From Aurantiacibacter xanthus (GTDB lineage: Bacteria > Pseudomonadota > Alphaproteobacteria > Sphingomonadales > Sphingomonadaceae), in assembly GCF_003584015.1 (NCBI RefSeq), contig NZ_QXFM01000066.1, positions 1 to 64,000 on the forward strand: DNA of 64,000 nucleotides. The letters are read 5' to 3'. Each line of letters begins with the position of its first letter. The stretch's first letter is position 1. Shown here piece after piece: positions 7,990 through 16,664 of the stretch. Under the pieces are notes generated by a model. It made no database searches. It was given only the letters and a program-made list of their open reading frames with translations, and was not told where the DNA came from. The position numbers and the translations under genes were made by a program.

Positions 7990-10779
7990 TCACGCGGTGG
8001 CACTCGCCCCGACCGGCACAGGCGGTGCACCCTGCGTCGCCACAAGACGGCCCGCACTGTCACGCACCAGCGCGCGCTCGAACTGGACACCCATGCGGTC
8101 CTCCTCGCACCAGCGCGTGGTGCAACTGATCGTATGCTCGCGCGAGAGGCGCAGAACGAAGGTCGTGCCGGTCGGCACGTTCCTCAGTCCCTCGATCATC
8201 GCCCCGCGCGAGGAAATGTTGCGCACCGTGCCGTTATAGACCTGCCCTTCGTGATCGAGCACCACCTTGCGCAGTACCTTCTGCCGCGGCGCACGGGCCG
8301 AGCGGGGCCCGTGCGCATCCGCCTGCAGTCCGCTGGCAAGCCTCTCGGTCGCGTCCTTCGCGCTCATCGGTTTGGCGTAGATGAAGCCCTGCACGTGGCT
8401 GCATCCGTGCAGGCGCACCAGATCCAGCTCGTCCATCGTCTCCACCCCCTCGGCGGTGGTGTCCATACCCAAGGCATGCGCAAGATTGGTGATCGAGGCG
8501 ATGATGGCGCCATTGCGACTGCCCTGCTCGGTCGCGCCGCGCACGAAGCTCTGGTCGATCTTGATCTTGTCGAACGGCGCCTTCTTCAGATAGCCGAGCG
8601 AAGAATAGCCGGTGCCAAAGTCGTCGAGTGCAATGCGCACGCCAATCCGCTTGAGCGAGGCGAACATCGCGTCGGTGCCCTCGTTGTCGGACAGGAACAC
8701 GCTCTCGGTCAGTTCGAGTTCGAGCTGCTCGGGGCTGATCCCCGCCGAAGCAATGGCCTTCATCACCATGGCGGGAAGCTGCGGGTTGGCGAACTGCAAC
8801 GGCGAAACGTTGACCGCCACGCGCACATCTTCCGGCCATGTCGCCACGTCCTTGCAGGCCTGGCGCAGGGCCCATTCGCCCAGCTGGACGATCAAGCCGG
8901 TATCTTCGGCAATGGGGATGAACTTGGTGGGGCTGATCGGGCCCCTGGTCTTGTGGTGCCAGCGCAGCAGCGCCTCGAACCCGGTGATGGTCTCGGAGGC
9001 AACGCTCACCACCGGCTGATAATAAAGCTCCAGCTCGCCATTGCTGATCGCATCGCGCAGATCCTCCTCCAGCTGCGAGCGCTCTTCCGCTTCGGCATGG
9101 AGATCGTCGGCATAGAAGTGATAGCGCCCGCGCCCGCCATCCTTGGCGGCATAGAGCGCCAGATCGGCATTGCGGATCAGCGCCTCGCTGGTGCTGCCGT
9201 CGGCCGGCGAGACGGCCATCCCGATCGATGCGCCAATCACCACGCGCTGCCCCTCGATCGAATAGGGCTGCGAGAGCGAATAGATGATTTCCGCCGCCAG
9301 CGTACCAAGGTGATCGCGCGCCATCGAGCGCGGGATGATCACCTCGAACTCGTCGCCACCGAGCCGGCCGACCTGTCCGTGGCTGCCCACGGCCCGCTCC
9401 AGCCGCTGGGCGACCTGCATCAGCAGCGCATCGCCCGCCGGATGGCCCAGCGTGTCGTTCACATGCTTGAAGCGGTCGAGATCGAGCAGCATCACCGCAC
9501 AGTCGCGATGATGAAGCTGCGGCGAACTGAGGATCTTCTCCAGGCTCTGCGACATCTGGAAGCGGTTGGCGAGCCCGGTGAGCGAATCGTAGTGGGCCAG
9601 ACGGCTGGCATGTTCCTGGCTGCGGCGACGCTCGGTGAGGTCGGTGCCCGACCCCCGGAAGCCGACATAGTTGTTGAACTGGTCATAGATCGGGCGGCCC
9701 GAGACCGACCACCAGCGCACCTCTTCGTCGGTCGCGGCGCGCATGTCGAGTTCGCTGAAGGACGAGCGCGCCGAGAGGTGGAATTGCAGGCTGCGCTCGC
9801 TCTCCTCGCCCGACTGGTCCATATCGAACAGGCGGGTCAGCGGCTGGCCAATCAAGGCGCCAACCTCAAGGCCAAGCACCTCGGCCACAGGGGGCGATAC
9901 GTAGGTCAGCTGCGCGCGGCGGTCGATTTCCCAGAACCAGCCCTGCCCGGTTTCTTCGTAGTCGGCCAGAATGTCGCGGGCGCGGGTTTGCGCGCGCTCG
10001 TTCGCTTCCATCTCCTGCCGGTCGCGCAGCTGCTCGTCCCACTGTTCCTGACTGACCCTTGCCGACACCAGCAGCACCAGCGCCAGCGTACCCCATCCGG
10101 CGATACTGCTGAAGCTGATCGTCACCGCCGTCCAGGTGGCCAGATGCACCGCGAACATCAGCGCTGGCCGCCGGCGCAGATAGGCCCCGGCGACAAGGCT
10201 GGTCCCGGCCACTGCGGCCATCATCGCATCGCCGGGCAGACCGCCGTGAATGGTCCAGTGCGCCATACCGAGAGCAAACAGGAACGGCGGCAGCGCCACG
10301 AACACGACGCAGACAGCAAGCTTGGCCCGGCCGTGGCGGCGGCTGGCCATCTGCCGGGCCGCACGGCGGGGCAAGACCCCCAGCATCGCCGAACCGATCA
10401 ACAGCAGCGCGTGCAAGTCGGGCACGCTGGTCGCCAGGATCTGGCCGCCGCACAAAGCGATCAGCATGATCAGCGCCAGAGCGGGCCAGCGGCGCGGCAA
10501 CCAGCCGTGCATCCGGTGCTGCGGCTCCGGCGGGGTGAAGGCGCGCGTCTTTCGGGCCATCCGGCGATTGCCCTTGCGGCGGTCGCTGGTCGGCTGCGGC
10601 AAGTCGGGAACCGGCGCGAGGTCGGACGTCTCGGCGGGCTCGGCAACAACCGGCGCAGCGCCACGTCTTGCCGCGGCAAAAGCCGCGGGCCGCACAACCT
10701 CTGGCGCCTCGCTTCGGGCAGCAGAATCGGTCCGGGACGAATCAGTCTCGGTATCACCCCTTGTGCGCGCAAAAGTCAT
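7990..10779 (-). CDS. Membrane PAS-GGDEF-EAL-PilZ cyclic-di-GMP protein
   Basis: A 929-residue protein. Residues ~1-95 are soluble and low-complexity; ~97-240 hold several membrane helices; ~275-395 form a PAS sensor ending in a PAC-like GFRGSGTDLTERR; the GGDEF domain has an intact G-G-D-E-F near residue 474; the EAL domain opens with E-A-L-L-R-W near 601 and keeps DDFGTGYSSLGYL; a C-terminal PilZ-like domain starts at ~833 (RKVVLDHEG, then NISSRGAMIEG). Both catalytic signatures look complete, so it may make and degrade c-di-GMP, with PilZ as a built-in receptor. Which activity dominates cannot be told from sequence. Confidence 0.93.
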   Translation of the reverse strand: MTFARTRGDTETDSSRTDSAARSEAPEVVRPAAFAAARRGAAPVVAEPAETSDLAPVPDLPQPTSDRRKGNRRMARKTRAFTPPEPQHRMHGWLPRRWPALALIMLIALCGGQILATSVPDLHALLLIGSAMLGVLPRRAARQMASRRHGRAKLAVCVVFVALPPFLFALGMAHWTIHGGLPGDAMMAAVAGTSLVAGAYLRRRPALMFAVHLATWTAVTISFSSIAGWGTLALVLLVSARVSQEQWDEQLRDRQEMEANERAQTRARDILADYEETGQGWFWEIDRRAQLTYVSPPVAEVLGLEVGALIGQPLTRLFDMDQSGEESERSLQFHLSARSSFSELDMRAATDEEVRWWSVSGRPIYDQFNNYVGFRGSGTDLTERRRSQEHASRLAHYDSLTGLANRFQMSQSLEKILSSPQLHHRDCAVMLLDLDRFKHVNDTLGHPAGDALLMQVAQRLERAVGSHGQVGRLGGDEFEVIIPRSMARDHLGTLAAEIIYSLSQPYSIEGQRVVIGASIGMAVSPADGSTSEALIRNADLALYAAKDGGRGRYHFYADDLHAEAEERSQLEEDLRDAISNGELELYYQPVVSVASETITGFEALLRWHHKTRGPISPTKFIPIAEDTGLIVQLGEWALRQACKDVATWPEDVRVAVNVSPLQFANPQLPAMVMKAIASAGISPEQLELELTESVFLSDNEGTDAMFASLKRIGVRIALDDFGTGYSSLGYLKKAPFDKIKIDQSFVRGATEQGSRNGAIIASITNLAHALGMDTTAEGVETMDELDLVRLHGCSHVQGFIYAKPMSAKDATERLASGLQADAHGPRSARAPRQKVLRKVVLDHEGQVYNGTVRNISSRGAMIEGLRNVPTGTTFVLRLSREHTISCTTRWCEEDRMGVQFERALVRDSAGRLVATQGAPPVPVGASATA

Positions 10780-10945
10780 GCGCCTGCTTTCGCCGACCCA
10801 CTTTGCGAAAGCGTTAATTCTTAGCTACATACGGGAAACTATCTAGAAACACGAAATGTCGGCTTGCTCCTGCCCGCGCCCGATTGGCGACGCCGGGCAA
10901 TTGGGCTAGTATTGCCGGACAAAAGGCCGGGAGAAGGCGAAGCAC

Positions 10946-12277
10946 ATGCGACATCTGGCGATCATCGGCTCCGGCCCATCCGGCTACTATACGGCAGAAG
11001 CCGCGCAAAAGGCGTTCGGGGACGATATCCGGGTTGACGTGTTCGACCGCCTCCCCGTTCCCTACGGCCTTATCCGCAGCGGAGTGGCCCCCGATCATCA
11101 GTCGATCAAGGGCGTTTCGCGGCGCTACGAGAAGGTGGCGTTAAGCGAGAACGTCCGCTTCGTCGGCAATGTCACCATCGGCAGCGACATCAGCGTGGAT
11201 GAACTGGCCGGGCTTTACGATGCGCTGGTCTTCGCCACCGGCGCGCCGCACGACCGCGAGCTGGGCATTCCCGGCGCGGAGCTTGGCAACGTGTTCGGCA
11301 GCGCGCGCTTTGTCGGCTGGTACAATGGCCATCCCGAATTCGCCAGGCTGGCACCCGACCTCACCGGCTCCACCGCCGTGGTCATCGGCATGGGCAATGT
11401 CGCGCTCGATGTGGCGCGGATTCTCTCGAAAACGCGCGAGGAATTCGCCGACAGCGATATCGTCAACCATGCGCTCGACCAACTGGCCAGCGCCGGGATT
11501 GAGCGCATCGTGCTGCTTGGCCGGCGCGGGCCGCACCAGATCATGATGACCCCCAAGGAACTGGGCGAGCTGGGCGAGCTGGCCCGCGCCGCGCCTGTGG
11601 TCGATCCGGCCGACCTGCCGCCAGAGGGCGACGACGCCATGCTCGAACCGGGCCTGCGGAAATCGGTCACGCTGCTGCGCCAGTTTGCCGCCGCCGGAGA
11701 GACAGCGCGCGAGGGCAAGCCCATCGCCATCGAGTTCGCCTTCTTCGCCCAGCCGCACGCGCTGATCGGCACGGACAACGTCGAGGCCATCGAGGTCGAA
11801 CGCACCGTGATCGAGCGCGGTCGCGCGGTCGGCACGGGCGAGATCGAGCGCCTGCCCGCCGATCTGGTGGTCAGCTGCATCGGCTATCGCAGCAGCCCGA
11901 TCCCCGGCCTGCCGTTCGACGAACGGGCGGGCCGTTTCGCCAACGACGAGGGACGGATGCTGCCCGGCATCTATTGCGTGGGCTGGGCGCGGCGCGGGCC
12001 GACGGGCACCATCGGCACCAACCGGCCTGACGGCTATGGCATCGTCGAAAAGATCGGCGAAGACCTCGCCGATGGCACGCTCGGCAACGGCGGCAAGCAG
12101 GGCCGCGCCGGGTTCGACGCGCTGGCACGGAGCAAGGGGCTCGACCTCGTCACTTTCCGCGACTGGAAGAAGATCGAGCAGGCCGAGGAACAGGCCGCCC
12201 GCGCAGGCGCCCCGCGCGAAAAATTCGTCGATCTGGCGGCGATGATGCAGGCGCTGGGCGACGACCGGGAGCCATAG
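10946..12277 (+). CDS. fprA: Ferredoxin/adrenodoxin-type NADP+ reductase (FprA-like)
   Basis: A 443-residue flavoprotein of the adrenodoxin reductase / FprA class. The FAD-binding GSGPSGYYTAE is at the N-terminus, followed by PVPYGLIRSGVAPDH. The NADPH site VVIGMGNVALDVARIL is near residue 150, and the C-terminal family signature RRGPTGTIGTNRPDGYG is intact. It passes electrons between NADPH and a ferredoxin, typically for a cytochrome P450 or Fe-S pathway; no partner ferredoxin is nearby. AGAAGG precedes the ATG. It converges with dnaN, 15 bp away. Confidence 0.93.
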   Translation: MRHLAIIGSGPSGYYTAEAAQKAFGDDIRVDVFDRLPVPYGLIRSGVAPDHQSIKGVSRRYEKVALSENVRFVGNVTIGSDISVDELAGLYDALVFATGAPHDRELGIPGAELGNVFGSARFVGWYNGHPEFARLAPDLTGSTAVVIGMGNVALDVARILSKTREEFADSDIVNHALDQLASAGIERIVLLGRRGPHQIMMTPKELGELGELARAAPVVDPADLPPEGDDAMLEPGLRKSVTLLRQFAAAGETAREGKPIAIEFAFFAQPHALIGTDNVEAIEVERTVIERGRAVGTGEIERLPADLVVSCIGYRSSPIPGLPFDERAGRFANDEGRMLPGIYCVGWARRGPTGTIGTNRPDGYGIVEKIGEDLADGTLGNGGKQGRAGFDALARSKGLDLVTFRDWKKIEQAEEQAARAGAPREKFVDLAAMMQALGDDREP

Positions 12278-12292
12278 GCTCCCGTATCGCGA

Positions 12293-13420
12293 TCAGACCC
12301 GCATCGGCATCAGCACGTAAAGCGCGGGGCTGTTCTCGTCCTTGCGGATCAGCGTCGGCGCGCCCGCATCGGCGAAGTGCAGTTCGACCAGGTCGCTGTC
12401 GATCTGGCCGAGCACGTCCTTGAGATAGGCCGCGTTGAAGCCGATTTCGAGCGGGTCGGAACTGTATTCGGCGCTGACCTCTTCGGCGGCGTTGCCGTTG
12501 TCGGGGCTGGTGACGGTGAGCACGACCTTGTCGGCCTCAAGCCCCATCTTCACCGCACGGGTCTTCTCGGTGGCGATGGTCGCCACGCGGTCGACACCGG
12601 CGAAGAACACCTTGGGATCGACCTTGAGCAGCTTGTCGTTCCCGGTCGGGATCACGCGGTTGTAGTCGGGGAAAGTGCCGTCGATCAGCTTCGAGGTCAG
12701 CACCACGCCGCCCTCACCGCCAAGCGTGAAGCGGATCTTGCTCGGCGACAGGTCGATCTCGACCGCGCCTTCCATCGCCTCTTCCAGCAGCTTGCGCAGC
12801 TCGGCCACGGCTTTGCGCGGCACGATCACGTCGGGCATGCCCTCGGCCCCGGCAGGGCGCTCCATCGTGAAGCGGGCGAGACGGTGGCCGTCGGTCGCCG
12901 CGGCCTTCAGCACGCCGCCATCTTCATCCGCCACGTGCAGGAAGATGCCGTTGAGGTAGTAGCGCGTTTCCTCGGTCGAGATCGCGAAGCGGGTGCGGTC
13001 GATCATCTCGGCCAGCAGCTTGGCGGGCAGCTTGAAGCTGGTCGGCAGGTCGCCCTCGACGATCACCGGGAAATCATCGCGCGGCAGGGTCGGAAGCTGG
13101 AAGCGGCTGCGCCCGGCCTTCACCACCATGCGGTTGTCCGCCGTTTCGAGGCTGACCTCGCTGCCATCGGGCAGCTTGCGGGCAATGTCGAACAGCAAGT
13201 GCGCCGAGACGGTGATCGCGCCGGGCGTTTCCACCGCATTGGCGCGCATCGATTCGACCACCTGCAGATCGAGATCGGTCGCCATGACCTTGACCATCCC
13301 GCCCGCGTCGGCCTCGATCAGCACGTTGGAGAGGATCGGAATCGTGTTGCGCCGTTCCACCACCGATTGCACGTGCGACAGGCAGCGCAGCAGTGTCGCC
13401 CGTTCGATCTTGGCTTTCAT
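12293..13420 (-). CDS. dnaN: DNA polymerase III sliding clamp, beta subunit
   Basis: A 375-residue protein of normal beta-clamp length, with three repeated clamp domains. It starts MKAKIERATLLRCLSHVQSV and ends with VLMPMRV, the usual C-terminal motif that sits beside the client-peptide pocket. It encircles DNA and tethers polymerase III and repair factors. dnaA and recF are not adjacent, and no DnaA-box cluster was seen, so the origin is not here. A 10-bp hairpin lies between it and the upstream fabG. Confidence 0.98.
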   Translation of the reverse strand: MKAKIERATLLRCLSHVQSVVERRNTIPILSNVLIEADAGGMVKVMATDLDLQVVESMRANAVETPGAITVSAHLLFDIARKLPDGSEVSLETADNRMVVKAGRSRFQLPTLPRDDFPVIVEGDLPTSFKLPAKLLAEMIDRTRFAISTEETRYYLNGIFLHVADEDGGVLKAAATDGHRLARFTMERPAGAEGMPDVIVPRKAVAELRKLLEEAMEGAVEIDLSPSKIRFTLGGEGGVVLTSKLIDGTFPDYNRVIPTGNDKLLKVDPKVFFAGVDRVATIATEKTRAVKMGLEADKVVLTVTSPDNGNAAEEVSAEYSSDPLEIGFNAAYLKDVLGQIDSDLVELHFADAGAPTLIRKDENSPALYVLMPMRV

Positions 13421-13517
13421 CGCGTTTCAAACCTCTGCGTTCAAGCAGCCCGTCCCACGGGCAATTCTACAGGCCTATCCTTAGCAAGGGTCGCTTGCGC
13501 GGCAAGGATTCCCTGCC

Positions 13518-13543
13518 GGAATCGCCCGAGAGGGGGCGATTCC
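13518..13543. other. Hairpin between fabG 3' end and dnaN 5' end
   Basis: A perfect 10-bp inverted repeat (ggaatcgccc / gggcgattcc) with a 6-nt loop. It lies 20 bp past the fabG stop and about 100 bp before dnaN. There is no T-run on the minus-strand side, so it is at best a Rho-assisted terminator or an RNA-stability element for the fab transcript. Confidence 0.4.
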
Positions 13544-13563
13544 TTGGGGAAAACTGCGGGAAA

Positions 13564-14316
13564 TCACCCCATCATGGCCATTCCGCCGTTCACGTGCAGC
13601 ACCTGTCCGGTGACATAGCCCGCCTCGTCGCTGGCGAGATAGGCCACCGCACCGCCGATATCGCCGCCCTCGCCCATCCGGCCCATCGGGATGCGGGCGT
13701 TGATCGCGTCCTTCTGCTTGTCGTCGAGCGCGTCGGTCATGGCCGAGCGGATGAAGCCCGGCGCCACGCAGTTGACGGTGATGTTGCGGCTGGCGAGTTC
13801 GGCGGCAAGGCTGCGGCTCATGCCCGCGACGCCTGCCTTGGAGGCGCAATAGTTCATTTGGCCCGGATTACCGGTGGCGCCGACCACGCTGGTGATGTTG
13901 ATGATGCGGCCGTGGCGGGCCTTCATCATCGGCCGGGTGGCGGCGCGCATCAGGCGGAAGGTCGAGCTGAGGTTCACCGCGATCACATCGTCCCACTCCT
14001 CGTCCTTCATCCGCATGGCGAGGTTGTCACGGGTGATCCCGGCGTTGTTGACGAGGATGTCGAGCTTGCCGAGCGTGTCGATGGCGGCGGGGATGAGTTC
14101 CTCGACCTGCTGCGTGTCGGACAGGTTGCAGGTGATCTCGACGTGGTCGTGGCCGAAGTCGGCGTTCAGTTCCTCGCGGAAGGCGCGCAGCTTGGCCGGG
14201 TTCGAGCCCGAGAGTGCGAGGCGGGCACCTTGCTTCGCGAGCGAGCGGGCGATGGCCGAGCCGATCCCGCCGCTGGCGCCGGTGATGAGGGCGGTTTTTC
14301 CTTCGAGTGAGAACAT
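13564..14316 (-). CDS. fabG: 3-oxoacyl-ACP reductase (FabG)
   Basis: A 250-residue classical SDR. The cofactor motif TGASGGIGSAIA is at the N-terminus, NNAG in the middle, and the catalytic S, Y-x-x-x-K are seen in NITSVVG and NYCASKAG. It ends with VNGGMAMMG. It reduces 3-oxoacyl-ACP in fatty acid elongation. I start at the second ATG (14316), where AGGACACAGCTA precedes it; an ATG 18 bp upstream adds MYRTQL. In the usual fab cluster fabG follows fabD directly; here a GxxExxY cassette separates them. Confidence 0.97.
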   Translation of the reverse strand: MFSLEGKTALITGASGGIGSAIARSLAKQGARLALSGSNPAKLRAFREELNADFGHDHVEITCNLSDTQQVEELIPAAIDTLGKLDILVNNAGITRDNLAMRMKDEEWDDVIAVNLSSTFRLMRAATRPMMKARHGRIINITSVVGATGNPGQMNYCASKAGVAGMSRSLAAELASRNITVNCVAPGFIRSAMTDALDDKQKDAINARIPMGRMGEGGDIGGAVAYLASDEAGYVTGQVLHVNGGMAMMG

Positions 14317-14338
14317 TAGCTGTGTCCTGTACATTGTT

Positions 14339-14358
14339 CGCTCGCAGAGGCGCAGAGG
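14339..14358 (+). repeat. Left 20-bp inverted repeat of GxxExxY cassette
   Basis: Perfect partner of 14765-14784. It contains the internal doublet gcagag-gcgcagag, a motif repeated twice within the arm. Confidence 0.85.
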
Positions 14359-14359
14359 G

Positions 14360-14752
14360 TCACATTGGCGAGCGATGGTTGTTGACGACCCGGCGGATTC
14401 CTTCCTTCATGGTCTCGCCGGAAAAATTGAGAAGCAGCCCTACGGGCTGTTGAGTAAGGCGTAGGTATGTCAGCAATTGCTTGGCGTGCAAATTCGAGAG
14501 GCGCTCAACGGACTTGATCTCCAGCACGAGACGATCATCCACAAGCAGATCGATCCTGAAAGCATTCACGAAAGTCTGGCCTTCAAAGCAGATGTCGATC
14601 GCCTTCTGGCGGTCGACCTTCACTCCTGCGCGAACGAGCGATCCGGTAAGAACCAGCTCATAAACCGATTCGAGCAGCCCCGGTCCCAACTCACGATGAA
14701 TGCGAATACAGTGGTCAACCACCATTCCGCTCAACTCATCAATCTCGCGCAT
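14360..14752 (-). CDS. GxxExxY protein, PD-(D/E)xK nuclease fold
   Basis: A 130-residue protein of the GxxExxY family: G-L-L-E-S-V-Y in ELGPGLLESVYE near residue 25. A PD-(D/E)xK-like active site appears complete: D in FRIDLLVDD, E-I-K in LVLEIKSVE, and a following K-Q in AKQLLTYLR. The family is of unknown function, often found singly between core genes. The chosen ATG follows GGAGGGGGT closely; a longer frame to 14848 would run into fabD and is rejected. Its placement inside inverted repeats suggests that the nuclease serves the cassette, as in homing systems, but this is inference. Confidence 0.88.
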   Translation of the reverse strand: MREIDELSGMVVDHCIRIHRELGPGLLESVYELVLTGSLVRAGVKVDRQKAIDICFEGQTFVNAFRIDLLVDDRLVLEIKSVERLSNLHAKQLLTYLRLTQQPVGLLLNFSGETMKEGIRRVVNNHRSPM

Positions 14753-14764
14753 ACCCCCTCCGCG

Positions 14765-14784
14765 CCTCTGCGCCTCTGCGAGCG
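14765..14784 (-). repeat. Right 20-bp inverted repeat of GxxExxY cassette
   Basis: Perfect reverse complement of 14339-14358. It begins 3 bp beyond the fabD coding end on the plus-strand map and lies upstream of the GxxExxY ribosome-binding site. Confidence 0.85.
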
Positions 14785-14786
14785 CC

Positions 14787-15719
14787 TCAAATCTCCTTCG
14801 CGAGCGCCTCGATATCGTCCATCCCCACCACACTGGTGACACGCGCATCGGGGGCGATCTTCTTGATCATCGGCCCCAGCACCTTGCCGCCCAGCTCGAC
14901 GAAATGGGTGATCCCCGCATCGGCCATCGCCCCGACGCTCTCGCGCCAACGCACGCGGCCGGTGATCTGCTGCACCAGCAGATCCAGCTCCTCGCCCGCA
15001 TCGGTCACGGGAGCAGCAGTCACGTTGGCGTAAAGCGGCAAGCGGAACGCCTGCGGCGGGGTCGCCGCCAGGGCCTCGGCCATCTTCTCCGCCGCCGGGC
15101 CCATCAGCGAGCAGTGGAACGGCGCCGACACCGGCAGCTTGATCGCGCGCTTGCAGCCATATTCCTTCGCCAGTTCGACCGCCCGGTCAATCGCCGCAAG
15201 GTGGCCCGAGAGCACGACCTGCCCCGGATCGTTGTCGTTCGCCACTTCGCACACGTCACCCTGCGCGGCAGCTTCGGCGAGCGCCGTCGCCTTCTCGATG
15301 TCCGCCCCGAGCAGCGCGCACATACCGCCCAAGCCGACCGGCACGGCGGCCTGCATCGCATCGCCGCGAATACGCAGCAGACGGGCCGTATCGGCAAGGC
15401 TGAACGCGCCCACGGCGGCCAGCGCCGAATATTCGCCCAGCGAGTGCCCCGCCACGGCCTCACCCTTGGCCGACAGGCTCACCCCGCCCGCCTCAAGCAC
15501 GCGCGCAATGGCCAGCGCATTGGCCATGATCGCAGGCTGCGCATTGGCGGTCATCGTCAGCTCGTCCTCAGGCCCTGCCGCCATCAGCGCCGACAGCTTC
15601 TGCGACAGCGCCTCGTCGACCTCTTCGAAGGTCTCGCGCGCGATGGAACTGGCGGCAGCGAGATCGACACCCATGCCGACCTTCTGGCTGCCCTGCCCCG
15701 GAAATACGAATGCGATCAT
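14787..15719 (-). CDS. fabD: Malonyl-CoA:ACP transacylase (FabD)
   Basis: A 310-residue acyltransferase. It begins MIAFVFPGQGSQKVGMG, holds the nucleophile in GHSLGEYSA, and has the later conserved APFHCSLM with the catalytic His. It loads malonyl groups on ACP for fatty acid synthesis. I start at the ATG at 15719, with AGGAG 8 nt upstream; the frame stays open further upstream but that part is unlike the family. It is first in a minus-strand unit fabD - GxxExxY - fabG. Confidence 0.97.
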   Translation of the reverse strand: MIAFVFPGQGSQKVGMGVDLAAASSIARETFEEVDEALSQKLSALMAAGPEDELTMTANAQPAIMANALAIARVLEAGGVSLSAKGEAVAGHSLGEYSALAAVGAFSLADTARLLRIRGDAMQAAVPVGLGGMCALLGADIEKATALAEAAAQGDVCEVANDNDPGQVVLSGHLAAIDRAVELAKEYGCKRAIKLPVSAPFHCSLMGPAAEKMAEALAATPPQAFRLPLYANVTAAPVTDAGEELDLLVQQITGRVRWRESVGAMADAGITHFVELGGKVLGPMIKKIAPDARVTSVVGMDDIEALAKEI

Positions 15720-15748
15720 GGGATAGCTCCTTTGCTGGGGGTGCGCGC

Positions 15749-16576
15749 TTATGCCCGGCGGGCGCGCGCGGCAAGTCCGAAGGGCACGAGCTTGTTGGCA
15801 GCGTCGTGCCCGATGTCGGCACGCCCGAGGTAGGCGATGCCGCTCCTGGCGCACCAGAAGCGAGCGATCTGCTCCTCGTCATAGCCGAACGGACGGTCGT
15901 TCTCGGGCACGGCGGACACCCGCCCGAGCCTGATCCCGGCCACACCCTTGAGGTGCTGCGTGACGTGGAAGAACAGGCGGTCGACCGCATACATATGCTC
16001 CGACACTTCTTCGAGCAGGACCACATGGCCGGTGAGGTCGGGCATGAACTCGGTGCCCACCAGCATCGCCAGCGTCATCAGGTTGAAGGCCACGGCAGGC
16101 CGTTCGTCGAGCCCGCCTTCAAGACCATCAGCCGCGCCGGAAAAATAGCGCAGCACCCGCCGCACCGCCTCGGCCCCGCCCTCGCGGCGAATGTCGCCCG
16201 CCAATGGACCGTGGACCTGCTGCCCGATCCCGTGCCGGTAAAGCGCGCCCATCAAGGTGCCGCAGTCCGAGTAACCGAGATAGACCTTCGCCCGCGCGGC
16301 TTCGCCCAGCCCCGCCAGCGCCTCAGGCGTGATCCGGTTCGAGCCATAGCCGCCCATCGCGAACCATACCGCGTCGACCTCCGGGTCGTTCGCAACGTTG
16401 AGGAAAGCCGCCAGCCGCTGCGCATCGTAGCCCGCGAAGTGGCCGTGCTCGGCAAAGCACTGCGGGTGGAAGCGCAAGGTAAGGCCAGGAAACTCCTCCT
16501 CAGCCAGCGCCACCACCGCTGCCGCACGGTCGGATTGGATGGGCTTGCCGGGGCAAACCAGAGCGATGCGCGTCAT
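15749..16576 (-). CDS. ldcA: LD-carboxypeptidase (peptidase S66) family
   Basis: A 275-residue protein with S66 features: the nucleophile Ser in L-G-Y-S-D-C-G-T, a Glu in VVLLEEVSEHMYAVDR, and the His region in IGHDAANKLVPFG near the C-terminus. S66 enzymes remove the terminal D-Ala from murein tetrapeptides in the cytoplasm, or act in microcin self-immunity (MccF). AGGAAG lies 6 nt before the ATG. It is divergent from a MurC/Mpl-like ligase with 88 bp between them, and that pairing favours a cell-wall recycling role over microcin immunity. Confidence 0.85.
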   Translation of the reverse strand: MTRIALVCPGKPIQSDRAAAVVALAEEEFPGLTLRFHPQCFAEHGHFAGYDAQRLAAFLNVANDPEVDAVWFAMGGYGSNRITPEALAGLGEAARAKVYLGYSDCGTLMGALYRHGIGQQVHGPLAGDIRREGGAEAVRRVLRYFSGAADGLEGGLDERPAVAFNLMTLAMLVGTEFMPDLTGHVVLLEEVSEHMYAVDRLFFHVTQHLKGVAGIRLGRVSAVPENDRPFGYDEEQIARFWCARSGIAYLGRADIGHDAANKLVPFGLAARARRA

Positions 16577-16664
16577 GTGCTCTTCCTAATGCGCCGCGCC
16601 GTGGCCGTCACCCCCTCAAGACAGCATTTGAATTAGCCGCCATTCGCGCATACCGCTGGCCGCC

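Larger units (their letters stand above)
14339..14784 (-). mobile_element. Putative GxxExxY cassette with 20-bp inverted repeats
   Basis: A 446-bp unit bounded by a perfect 20-bp inverted repeat: cgctcgcagaggcgcagagg at 14339-14358 and its complement at 14765-14784. Inside is one gene and almost nothing else: the stop codon begins 1 base after the left repeat, and the start codon lies 12 bases from the right one. The unit sits between fabD (3 bp past its stop codon's first base) and fabG, which normally adjoin. An 11-bp direct repeat, gcgagcgcctc, at 14778-14788 and 14800-14810 overlaps the right end and the fabD terminus. The structure suggests a mobile or homing cassette; no transposase is present. 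Confidence 0.6.

Noticed and set aside
8134-10824. An 896-codon open frame on the plus strand opposite the GGDEF-EAL gene
   Set aside because: It is a mirror of a gene with clear domains; its translation is Gln/Arg/His-rich without any motif, as expected from GC-rich antisense.
12293-13560. Replication origin near dnaN
   Set aside because: No dnaA, recF or DnaA-box cluster is present; the neighbours are fabG and a ferredoxin reductase.
14753-14848. A longer GxxExxY protein starting at 14848
   Set aside because: It would begin inside fabD and include the inverted-repeat arm; the ATG at 14752 has a ribosome-binding site and gives the family's normal length.
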